64,000 nucleotides of DNA from Nectonema munidae (lineage: Eukaryota > Nematomorpha > Nectonematoida > Nectonematidae). How positions within the stretch are numbered: position 1 is the stretch's first letter; each line of letters starts with the position of its first letter. The notes under the pieces are model-generated. The model ran no database searches, was not told where the DNA came from, and saw only the letters and a list, made by a program, of their open reading frames with translations. Of the stretch, positions 12,446 through 23,036 are shown one piece after another. Both the position numbers and the translations under genes were made by a program. The stretch covers positions 2,914,001-2,978,000 of the forward strand of contig JAUIRK010001052.1 in the NCBI GenBank assembly GCA_030549495.1. Direction: 5' to 3'.

Positions 12446-13954
12446 TCCATTCAAACGGGGTGTTGCCGTTGTCGCTTCAAAGAAGGTGGGCATCTTCATC
12501 GCACAGCTGGTCTGTCAAATGCAAGAAGTTTGATTTTTGTGGGATTCATTTCGTTGACAAAATGAAATGGAGAACAAACAAAAGCTACAAGACCAGAGCA
12601 TAGCTGCTATCTGCCTACGCTTGACATCGATATAGTTAATATTTATGAATTTAACAAACAGTGTTTGATAGAGATTTTTCAAAGAAGGGGATATGGCTCA
12701 TGAAAATTTTTGGAGGGTTAAAGGAGTCCACTGTGCTTTCTTGAAATGTTGATGGACAAAATGAATCATAAGGGTTTTTAAACCTGATAATAAAATCATT
12801 CTCACTTCCTTGAAGTTAGCTATAAATTAAGTTTATACATAGTTAAAAAATATCTTCCACATACAGTACTCTAAGATTTTAAAAATGAATGAAAATTTAA
12901 CTCAACTTAGAACAATTTTTTTCTTGAAGAAACATTTATTTATTATTTTTCAGCATAACTTGGAGTTTAAGAGAAATGAAAACGATAATTACAAAATTAC
13001 TCTAAAATCCCCTTTTCAAAAGGTATGAGAAAACGTTCAGTTGGAGTTGGAATTATTATAAGAAACCCAATAAGTATGCTTAAGATCTACATAGAAGAGA
13101 GTTAACTTGTTTTGTTTCTTCCAAACCCTCGCCTGACGGACTCTATGTTTTTTTTGTCAAACTCAACATGCATAACCAATTTATTTTAATTTTATGAAAG
13201 CCCATAAAATACATTTGTTAAACGTCTATAGGTTAGCAGTTTTGATAAATATTGGCAGTATAAAATATATTTGATATTTCTATCTTAAAATAAATATTTA
13301 ATATGCAATAATTACGCAAAATGAAAGTCAAATGAAAAGAGAATTAAAACTTTATATTACTATATAATATTTTTAAAGGTTTTAGCCCCCAGCTAAAGAG
13401 ATTCTGGATCCACCGCTGTTAACTCTATTTGGAAAAAATAAGTGAACTGTAACACATGTATTATTCAGGTTTTCTAGGTAGAATAATATGGCGATAAAAT
13501 ATACCAAACAGTATGTCATAGTTAAAATGCGTCTTATATACACATGTACACTAGGCATAGTCTAAATTTGAATTTATATTTCATACATATTTTGCATTAC
13601 AGTTTCTCAAAATATTATTCATTTTGAAAATTCAAAAAAAGTCCTATCCAATTTTTATTTGAACATACAGCATGTATTACATTCCACTTGTTCAAGCATA
13701 ATATTTTTTACACAAAAAAAGTTTATTCAAGTTTTCTGACGTTTTCCAACTTTAGGACAACTCTTCATCCCTGAGCGTTCAACACACTTCTTTGAAATTG
13801 AAATCTCAATGAGCGGTTAAGCAAAAAATTTTAATATTTTCTAGTGGTTTAGGAAATATTTCAAGGAATATTTTTAGTGTTGTGTGATTTTTAGTGTATC
13901 ATTATATTCTTTCCTCTTTTGATTTTCAAACCAACAATTTTGACCACTCATAGG
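12446..13954. other. Intergenic, nothing recognised
   Basis: AT-rich. The stretch 12,460-12,760 is slightly less AT-rich, but no frame has recognisable protein content. Confidence 0.5.
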
Positions 13955-16221
13955 AAATAAATACACAAACACTTTGAAGCTATTTACATAATTATATCAA
14001 GTTTTTTACACATATATACCCATTTTGAAGTATGCTAAGTTCACTGGTGATGTTCATTTTTTTTATGAATATCAGTCAAACCTGTCAAAAAAATGATTTA
14101 AATATGACGACCCATGTAAAAACTAAAATTTTTGTTATAAAAAGGTTTATACATATATATACCCATTTTCAAGTATATGTAGAATTTAGTGGTGATGCTT
14201 ATTTTTTTTATGAAAATCAATTAAACGTATCAAAAAATCGATTAAACTTATCAATAAATATCAAATATATATACTTCAAAATAAATTCTACTTGCAGTAT
14301 TTCTCTGCAAATTATTTTCTTAATTTATTTAATACGCCAAATTTTGGTCTTTAAAATTCACTCAAAATATTTCATTTGTAAAAGTAAATTATGTATCTCT
14401 ATAGTACCTTCATCGTTTGCCTACAAATTCGTTATCGGCTAGTAGTCTCTACGTCATTTCTTCTATACTTAATACAATATGTCATTTTGCTATTCATTCT
14501 ATGATGGATGATCCTTTCTTGGTAGCTCTTCTTTCATCAGAAATTTATTTTTTCAATATGTATTCGAAAAAACTTCTTTAAAAATTTATTTTGTGCAGAT
14601 TTTACCCGCTCTCAAAGCATTCTGTCTTCTTCATGACATTTGGCTTTTTTTAATCCGTATCTTGTATTTTAATATCAGGTGATAAGAACAGATTTTCAGC
14701 CTAAATATTTTTCAACCAATCGCAGTTTTAAAATTTTTTTTCCTGATGAAATGATTTGTGATGTTCATTTTTCAATTACAAAAATTTATCCTCCTTCTTC
14801 ATATAAAAGATCCTCGTTTCACGCAAAAGGAAAAAGATGGACAAATTCAATTTAAATTCAAAATTGTCTTGACAGTGACTAAATTTTCGCATATAGGCAT
14901 CTATGACAGTTTTGATAACTGTAACCTATTCAAAATTTTAAATTTCCTACCTATCTTAGTGAAATGATCATCGTAATCTTTTTTCTATTTGCAAAGAAAG
15001 AACTTTTTTTCAGGGTAAGATCTTTTTTGAAGCAGCCAATATTGGATCATCACATCATTTATTAGTTCATTGGAACATGGTAGATCTTCCATTTATTCAA
15101 GTTTCATACTTCTTTTGTAAAATTATTTCTTTGATATTTGTTTTCAGGGTGAATTCTTCTCTCACATTAATCTTCAAAAGATTTTGTAATGGATTTTGTT
15201 TTTCTTTTTTTAGATAAATAATTCATACTCAACATGATTGAAGAAAGTATTATAAGTCAAAATATATAAAAAAAAATATATTTTTTTTACTATATAAGCA
15301 ATATATAACCCAAAAAATTATACAAAAATGATTTTTTTGGAAAAAACTGATTTTCAGGCATACATCACTAATTCAATAGATATTTCCCGATATTTTTAAC
15401 CTTATTGAAAAAATGGAGTACAGAAATAAAATAAGCATAGTCCATTTGGTATAAAAAAACATATTTTATTTAAAATTTTGAAAATATTTTTGGAGACAGT
15501 TATTAGATGTAAACCGCAGATTTGATTGAAGCTTTCAGATATTTTCAAAACATTTAATGCAAAAACTAAGTCCAAAAATGAAGCCGGCATCTTCAATTTG
15601 GTATAAAAACAGATATTTTATTTAAATTTCAAAATATTTCTTTAGACATTAGACTTAAACCGCACATAACTGCAAAGTTTATTAAGACTGTCAGATATTT
15701 TCACACATTAAAACCAAAATTTGAAATGTAGAAATAAAACCAGCATGGTCGATTTGGTATAAAAATATACTTCATGTAAAATTTGAATGAATGATTTTGG
15801 GGACAATTTTTAGAAGTAAACTGCAAATTGATTAACACTTATATAGGTTTTCTTAAATATTAGATGCAAAAACTGAGCTAGAAATGAAACTAGCATGACC
15901 GATTTAGTATAAAAACATACATTTTATGTAAATTTTGAAGGAATATTTTATTAGATATATTTCTCCTCAATCAAAATTTTGATTGACACTTTCTAAAAAG
16001 ATGCGATACCACAGATAATGTTAAATTTTTGTTGAAAAATGTTAACTTTTGATTTTGATTGATAGTTTTTGACATGAGAGGCTTATTTAACTACCAAGGA
16101 AATGGTGTAAGAAGATGCAGGTAACAATTTTAAGAAAAATTACAAAATTTGAAGGGTATAATTCAGCCAATTTTGTACAATTAACTTTTTAGTGAAGGGA
16201 AGGGGGTTTTACATAATAGGG
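13955..16221 (+). repeat. Satellite-bearing TTAA element, copy 1 (left end missing)
   Basis: This copy is alignable with the complete element at 45,821-49,549. Two units of array A lie at about 14,000-14,250 (cacatatatacccattt, agtggtgatg). The conserved core is at 14,280-15,240 and array B units are at 15,350-15,950 (gatttggtataaaaacat repeated). The shared right-hand tail ends aatagggTTAA at 16,222-16,225. The left inverted repeat was not found. The small open frames at 14,032 and 14,758 fall inside the repeat and are not genes. Confidence 0.7.
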
Positions 16222-16225
16222 TTAA

Positions 16226-18490
16226 TTAGAAAAAATATTTTTGATTTTTTATATTTAAAAATAAATTTATATTTATTAATTTTTATTAAATTGTTTTTGA
16301 AATGATGAAAAGGTATCAACTAAATAATTTGTTAATTAGCTGCCTGTTGTGAGAGGAAATAAGATGTTGAAGGTAGTTTATTAGAAAAAAAAATACGTCA
16401 CGAAAGACGAAGATGCTACAAATTTTGAGGTGTTTTATCATTATATATATTTGTGAGTTTACAGTGTAGCTCAGTGATAGAATAGATGTAAGTGTGCGAA
16501 ATATCTTAAAGGTATAGTTATATAAAGAGTACATTCTGTGTGAATGACTGTTATAACTGAACCTTGAAATTACTACATTGCCTGATGATCTAACTAGCCT
16601 ACCAGTTAAAAAGAAAACTAACAAATGAAATGACTGGAATTTTTGAAGGGAGATTTATGATGTAGGATTTTTGAACAGCATCAACAGTAATTCATGTTCT
16701 CAGAGTCAAAATATCTTTCCCCTTATCAAACATGGGTTGATTGAAAAGTAGTGGTTTTCTGAAAAAGTCATATTTTCATACTTTGTCAGCCATTTTGTAA
16801 AGGTATTTTCCGAGACTCTAAAAACATATTGGATAATACCTTGTGAGAAAAAATCTACTTTTAGGAAAAGCTATATACAAAAAATTGAAATGCAACTAAG
16901 CTTAAAATAAAAGTCCGAATTAAGGAAAAACAAAAGTTCATATTCTACCTTCATAGTAATATAACAAGTATTATATCTATTGAGAAGTTTGATCAATCAT
17001 AATTAATTTAGAATATTTAATTTAGCTTCTCATATTCATTCTTGTTATAACTTACATTACAAAGATGCAGAGAAAGCGCTTGAATTTCACAAATGATAAG
17101 TTACAGCATGTCCACGTTAGATCATTGCGTAAAGAGAAGAGAACAACATGTGTTGATAGATGTCGACTTTTGGGATTCAAAATCAATAAAAGATCTAAAC
17201 GAGGATGAGTGTTGTTGCGTGTTTGTTGTCTCTACTTTCATCACTCAAAGAGAACAGAAATTAACAAGAAGCTCTTTTCCAATAATCTCTTGATTCCCAC
17301 TTCCTAATTCTCCATTCTTTCCATTTCAATAAGGTATTTTTTATATCCAAAAGTAATTACATTTTCAGCCTAGTGAATCAGGAGGCAGGTCAATTCGCTC
17401 ACAAAACAATTTTGACAATTCGGCCTTTAAATATATTGATATTAATATTGGCTTGAGGCCAAATTACCCAAAGACCGAATTGTACATAGGCTCAATTGTC
17501 TAGAGAGGCATAGGTTCCTGGTCTATTGCATATAAATTCCAAAAAGCCATACTAATTTGCTGCAAAATCTGTAGAAAACTTTCCAAAGTATATATGTGGA
17601 TGAAAAAGATACTTGATAATGGTGTTCCTAGCATAAGTGCCATTTGCCTTCCACTTTATATAAAAAGTTGTATATAAGAAATATACAGAATATATATATT
17701 ATTAGAAACTCAATGTAATTAATTAGATTAATTTGTAAAGCCCCCCCCCCCCTCTCTAAGATGGTTTTCTAAATACTCTACTGTGCATATATATAGGTAT
17801 GCAAAATAAGGAAACAACATCATTCCATTAATTATTAATTAATTAAGTTGTTTTGTGACGTTCGCACCCATCCTTTCGGATATCGTGGCCCGCCCGGAAT
17901 GCTGAGTTTAAGTCTAACTGGACTTTCCATCCCACTAAACACCAATCGGCCCTTGTTACAAAAGAATAGCTCTATTATATATAGTATTTTACAAGAATTT
18001 ATGTGACAATATATAAATACAACTGAGAGAACGATACAATCCTAACGCGAACGCTCCCAATTTGGGAAACAAACTTATTGTCTAGTGATAGCTTGATTAC
18101 TAACCACGTAGAATCGCGTCGCTAGAGCACTACCTAACCGTAAAAACCTTTGAATTCTTAAGAGGAAGAAAACCAGGGTAAAAAACCGGCACAACGGAAT
18201 GTATCTTGTTGCTAAATAAAAGAATATGATTATAAAAGGTATATGCTTCATTCCCTTCAACAATAAGCATGTTTATCAGAGACCATTATTAATTTCTATA
18301 ATGCTCTTAAACTAAAATAGGAGTAAAAGAATTTGTTTTACATTCAACGCTATGCAGTCAAAGGTTTTGAAGAAAAACCCACTCTATTTCCTATCCTCTT
18401 CTTACCAGAGTTTCTCTCATTTATTCCTTTGCTTTATTTGTTATGACGTATGCTAATTAATTTATTCTCACACGAGATCGTTTCCAAGAA
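16226..18490. other. Intergenic, no gene recognised
   Basis: It contains an A-box-like gtagctcagtgatagaata at 16,465 without a B box, and a run of about a dozen C at 17,740. The less AT-rich patch 17,855-17,945 (gttcgcacccatcctttcgg) may be the edge of a repeat. The 66-codon open frame at 17,093 has no recognisable domain. Confidence 0.45.
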
Positions 18491-18504
18491 TGATTGTTTG
18501 CACA

Positions 18505-18840
18505 AGAGGCGTGAGTAAGGTTTCAAACTTTTTCCACTTCGACCCATAGCAAGAACCAGAGTTTACATCACGACCCATAATACTTAGGTGTAATAAGACA
18601 AACTCTCTTCACTACGTTCATTTTTTCAGCATATTTTTTGTCAAGACCCATTTTATGTTTCACGCGACCCATTGAAGGGTCGGGACTCACAGTTTGAAAA
18701 GCGATGGATTAGATGATACTAGGTTTTCATAGCTCAATGTCTTCAGATTTTACTTCAAGCTTACTTTTCTCATAATTCGATACAAGCGGCGCAATTGTGC
18801 CTTCTCGGTGGAAACACCCCACGGTACCTTTACATTTGCA
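18505..18840 (+). repeat. tRNA-derived SINE, copy C, split by a MITE
   Basis: The head gaggcgtgagtaagg at 18,507-18,521 is cut from the rest (attagatgatactagg from 18,705) by about 185 bp of foreign DNA. The body matches copies A and B: cataattcgatacaagcggc, gcgcaattgtgccttctcgg and cacggtacctttac. Confidence 0.55.
18522..18704. repeat. hAT-type MITE inserted in SINE copy C
   Basis: The ends tttcaaactttttccact and cagtttgaaaagcgatgg are degenerate inverted repeats. Inner cgacccatag, cgacccat and gacccattttatg motifs are typical of the small hAT MITEs seen elsewhere. It interrupts the SINE between its A-box half and the rest. The target duplication is not clear. Confidence 0.45.
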
Positions 18841-19885
18841 GATGTTAGTTAGGATAAGGGTGAAGCGATAGAGCCTTCTTTACTAAGTGTGAAGTTGAAG
18901 GGCCTACCTAAAACGTGGGAAATGCTTGAACTAGAGCCGTGCGTGGATTTTGCACCCACCGCTCAACAGCAAAAAAAAATAAAATTCCTCCAGCCTACGG
19001 GCATTTTAAATTTGTAAGCGTTGTTAAAAGTATAACATCTATACTTTTTATTTCATCGGTTTTGCCTTTTAAAGCTGATCTTGCAAAAATAAGATGGCCA
19101 GCAAAGCTGACGTCACACTCTCTAGAAGTGTCTATGCGTGTTATACTTTACTCGTGTTACACCTTGGGCAATCAGATATGAGTTATGGGTGAAAATATAA
19201 ATTATACGATTTTTTAAGAATTTATTCGTAAATGCCTGCAAATTTACAAGCTAACGCGCAGTACCAATATTAAACCCAGCCCAGCACCAAGTTTTAAACA
19301 AACGACCCGTACCCGAAATTTTGGCCCATGTCCTCAAACTCTCGCTAGTGGCCCAGCCAGCGTAAGCCTCTAGCTTGAACAAAAAAGGCAGATATGGTTG
19401 AAGCTTAAATTGTTTGTCTAAGAAGATTATCTTAGCAGAAGGATAACCGTAATGAATAATGATAGTTGAGAGTGACAGGGCAAAACGTTGGAAGTCATTT
19501 TTTTAACTTGAACATTTAATGTTTAAGTTTACAATGTAATTCTATGCTTTTTATTTTAAGCCGTGGTACATCGATGCTCCATGCTGTGCATATATATTAT
19601 ATTTATATATATATTTGACACCAAATGGTCATTTTAAACGTATCAGACAATTCTTTTTGTAATTTGTCACGCACATACATTAGATTAACTGTTAATCCTT
19701 GCAATAAACAAGAGCTTTGATTATTCTTCCTTTTCTATCGCAATTTTGTCATTAACTGACGCGAATTTGATGAAACGGTTCAGCCATCACTCAAATATTT
19801 ATCTTCAAGTCGCGTTTTATATAAAATTTAGACACTTTCCAATGAATTTTTGCTCTTCGTAACTTTTAGTCGTTTTTGTATGCTA
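18841..19885. other. Intergenic, nothing certain
   Basis: An 80-codon open frame at 18,939-19,181 (+) lacks recognisable domains. The stretch 19,240-19,385 has cccagcccagcacc and ggcccagccagcg motifs, perhaps an old repeat. The rest is AT-rich. Confidence 0.4.
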
Positions 19886-19890
19886 AGAAT

Positions 19891-20574
19891 TCATGTCTGA
19901 TATGGATGGGTATACAGTAAAATTTTGACATTTAAAAAGTAATTGACATTTTTATAGAATGTAATTCTTTGATTAAATAGCTTTAAAATGATAGGATCTT
20001 TGAAGTTTTTATTTGGCAATAAACAAAGAGAAAAGTGAATGTGCAAAAGAGGATAAAATAACATTAGATTGTCGAAGGAATAAAGGATTGTATCTATCAA
20101 GTTGTTTAGTGTTCGGATTAGGGAGAAGAACCAGTTTATTCTTAATATATATATTTCAATCCAACTAAAATCAGAAAATATTAACGAATTTATCTTAGCA
20201 CTGTAGATAGGAGATATAAAAAAAAGGAAAATTCTAATCGATGCTAATAATCTTGCAAAAATTAGGTTTAAAATTAAGAAAGGGATTATGAATATCGCAA
20301 GAGTGGCGACTATTGTAGTTTTGTTATTTAAAAAAATCAAATAAATGTTTTATAAAAAGAGGCAACGACAATTGTATTAATATAAACACCATATCCACGT
20401 TATATATCCACGGTTGAAGAATAAGAAATAAACTTACTTTGTACATTATATAAAGTATGGAGGGAGATAAAACATTCAGAAACAATATTATTGTATACAC
20501 TGCTTCTTCAATAGAATGCACAAAATGGGATCCAAAAAACGCACTATACACTTTAGCGCCCTCTAATGAAATAC
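19891..20574 (-). pseudogene. Hydrophobic multi-pass membrane-protein-like reading frame, frameshifted
   Basis: Two minus-strand open frames abut: 20,574-20,326 (open from a tttttcttag acceptor-like site just upstream) and 20,340-19,891. They shift frame at a run of seven T/A bases near 20,330. Read in turn they give about 225 residues with four or five very hydrophobic stretches (for example TIILFLNVLSPSILYIMY and IFIIPFLILNLIFARLLAS). That is longer than chance predicts in this AT-rich DNA, but T-rich DNA also favours Phe/Leu/Ile, so it may be spurious. I do not recognise the family. If real, it is a decayed or mis-sequenced receptor or transporter exon. Confidence 0.3.
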
Positions 20575-20575
20575 T

Positions 20576-21175
20576 TCTAAGAAAAAATTTTTTCTAAGTT
20601 TTATTGAAATTTTTATTAATGAACAATCAATTTATGATTTAAAATAGTATTATAGCGTAAGGAGTAGTGGAATAGACTTTATTGAAATGTACAGAAACAC
20701 AAGAAAAAGGCAACAATTATGTTACCTTTTTCATGTATTTCTCAAGAGTAGAGTGAAGTACAATTCAGAGAATCCCTGTTATTTCAATGGAAATTAGCCA
20801 TTATATGGCGCTATAAATTTCTGGCAGTATTGCTTGATCTGATCGAATTCTGTCTTTCAAAGTCCAAAAGTAATTTTTCACCAAAAATTAGAGGTCATCC
20901 ATCTCGAGAGTATGAAGGCGGAAACTGAAACACGTGTCTTTGCGAAAAATCTCTACGTAGTTAACTAAAATGATAAAATATACTTTATAATGAAAGTGGA
21001 CGACTTAAACGTTACTTCGTTTTGCTAAAGAATAATAAGCTGTAGGACGAGAAATTCACCAACATTCTAAATGGCAACATTAAGACTTACTAATAATGGC
21101 AAGTGTGGCTCTAGCATTTCCAGAATCGCTATGATGTCTTGAAAATAATGGTTTTCTTTTTCAATGGAATTTTAT
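20576..21175. other. No recognisable gene
   Basis: AT-rich DNA. It may contain the decayed 5' part of the Tigger transposase relic that follows, but no motif can be read with confidence. Confidence 0.4.
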
Positions 21176-21179
21176 ATAT

Positions 21180-21745
21180 TTTTATTTATTGAAACACTAG
21201 TGTCACACCATATCTCAGAAGGTTAAGGAAAAAATTACCCATCAAAGTTGTTGTATTAGTTGATAATTGCTAGTAGAGATATCTAGTCTTCTACTTACCA
21301 TCAAACTTCATCAGCTTGATTCTAGACCAATGAATCATATGCCTTTAAGAAGCTAACGAAGTGAATTCATTTTGGCCCTCATCACATCCTCAATTTCTAT
21401 CACTACTTCAACTAAAAACAGGGATACTCAAAAACATGAATGATTTTTAGAATTGCATGCAATTTTTTGTTTTGTTTTTGGAAGACTCAACAACACAAGC
21501 TGATGATGTAGATGTCTTCAATTTTTCATTACTATAGAAAGTCAACTTTATGAAGAAAAACTTAGTTAAAAAATTTCTTCAGCTAAGAAATTAAAGACGT
21601 TATCAATGATTGGACAGGATTGAATTAAGAAGAGTTTGGATTCACGCAACCAAAATTCTCACTCAAGAAATTGGACACAAAATCAAAAGGTACACATGAT
21701 CTTTTACCAGAGAAATTGCGAAATGGCATTAGTTAGGTCTTCTTT
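21180..21745 (+). pseudogene. Tigger/pogo-type DDE transposase relic
   Basis: At 21,236-21,345 the + strand reads LPIKVVVLVDNC, then RYLVFYLPSNFISLILDQ. This matches the DDE_1 pattern of pogo/Tigger/Jerky transposases, in which the second catalytic Asp sits in the LLVDNAPSH block and is followed by FLPPNTTSLIQPMDQG. Downstream FWPSSHPQF and EDSTTQADDVDVF could be the C-terminal region. Many stops are present, including two after DNC and one after LDQ, so it is long dead. No inverted repeats were found around it. Confidence 0.45.
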
Positions 21746-21874
21746 GGTAAGAACAACATGATGTAGGTTTTAGTAAAATTTTGTAATTTAAAATATTCTT
21801 AATCTTGCTAAAATGTAACTCAGTTCTAAACAAGAATGTACTGTTTTATTGATTTAATAAAAAACGATTTTAAA

Positions 21875-22464
21875 CAAGGACCAAATTTCTTTCATTTTTT
21901 CTGGCGGTGGGGCTTAAGAAAAACAAGAAGATTTATTAATTGATAAAATAAAATTGGAATACACTCCTAAACATATGAAAAAGAATTAAATAAAAAATTT
22001 AAAAAGAAAAAGACATTGCATGTTTATAGTTGGGAAAAAATTCTTGTTAAAATTTTTGGCTTAAAATACAAATATAGTAGTTGTCATTTTTTTATTAACT
22101 CTAAAGTAAAATATATATATATACACAATTTAAATAAATGTAAATATATACTATTGTATCTACTAAACAATCATTCTTCTTGGATTTTTCAAAAATAAAA
22201 TTTTTTTTAGGATGAAAGGTGGGTGGTTTTTCACACCATCTCTTAAGAAAATTGTAATAAGATAAATTCATGTGCAGCACTTAAATTTATTTCAAAACAC
22301 ATGAAGCTTCGAAATTTTAATTTTAATATGTTTAATCGCCAGAAAAGAACAGACTTTTTGAATTTTTAAAAAAAAAACATGAAAATAAACGCGTTCTGGA
22401 AGAAAGAAGGGGTAGTACTGCCCCGCCCCTCCTACTGTGTAATTTTGCTCTAGATTGGTCCCTG
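21875..22464. repeat. Probable hAT-type non-autonomous element
   Basis: The left end CAAGGACCAAATTTC and the right end gattggtccctg are near inverted repeats. The flanks gattttaaa and atttaaag look like a decayed 8-bp duplication. The G+C-rich inner ends (ggcggtggggct and gccccgcccctcc) are also roughly complementary. No protein-coding content. Confidence 0.4.
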
Positions 22465-23036
22465 ATTTAAAGATATTTGTTTATTTTTAACTTTAACATC
22501 AATCATGCCAACCTAAAACATGAATCCGCTAAAGAAATGGCTTCCAACGCCCGCACTTTAATGAGCCCACCGTGTACCAATTTTTAGTGTAAATTAACAG
22601 AATGCTATTTGATGCAAAAGTCTCTTAACTATTCACGTTAATTATTTTTGAGAAAAAATGATTTTGATATCTCAAGTGAATATAATATATTCAAGAAAAG
22701 CTTATTGTTTTTATTATTTCATAAAATTCTTTCATTTTATACTTTTTTAAATGTTGGCGTTTATACAAATTCCAAAATCTAAAAAAATTGCAACAAAAAT
22801 TTGGTAAAAATAATTTGTTCATGCATCATTCGTATTGTCTCGTCTACTTGAGATGTTTTAAGCACCTTTATTTTTGGTAAGGAAGATTAAACAAAAACGA
22901 ATCAAATAAGTATACATCGCGCGAAAGTAAAAATTAATAGGGACAAATTGGCTTTGCAATCACCTAAAAGTGCAACGAAATGAATATCTCTACAATATTC
23001 CAGAATATGGTTGATAGGGATTACATACTTCTTTAG
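22465..23036 (+). other. Upstream region of the TMEM26-like gene
   Basis: No coding content on either strand that I trust. A good acceptor (tacatacttctttag) ends just before the first coding ATG at 23,038, suggesting that a non-coding leader exon lies further upstream, not located. Confidence 0.4.

Noticed and set aside
14758-14967. Open frame with similarity to one at 40,395-40,610 (GQIQFKFKI...)
   Set aside because: Both lie at the same place in the repeat core. The likeness is nucleotide-level repeat identity; the complete copy does not keep the frame.
16440-16560. tRNA gene suggested by gtagctcagtgatagaata
   Set aside because: Only the A box is good; no B box or cloverleaf follows within 80 nt.
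17740-17752. Poly-C run as a functional element
   Set aside because: A short homopolymer with no neighbouring feature; another occurs in the Harbinger MITE at 42,118. It may simply be slippage.
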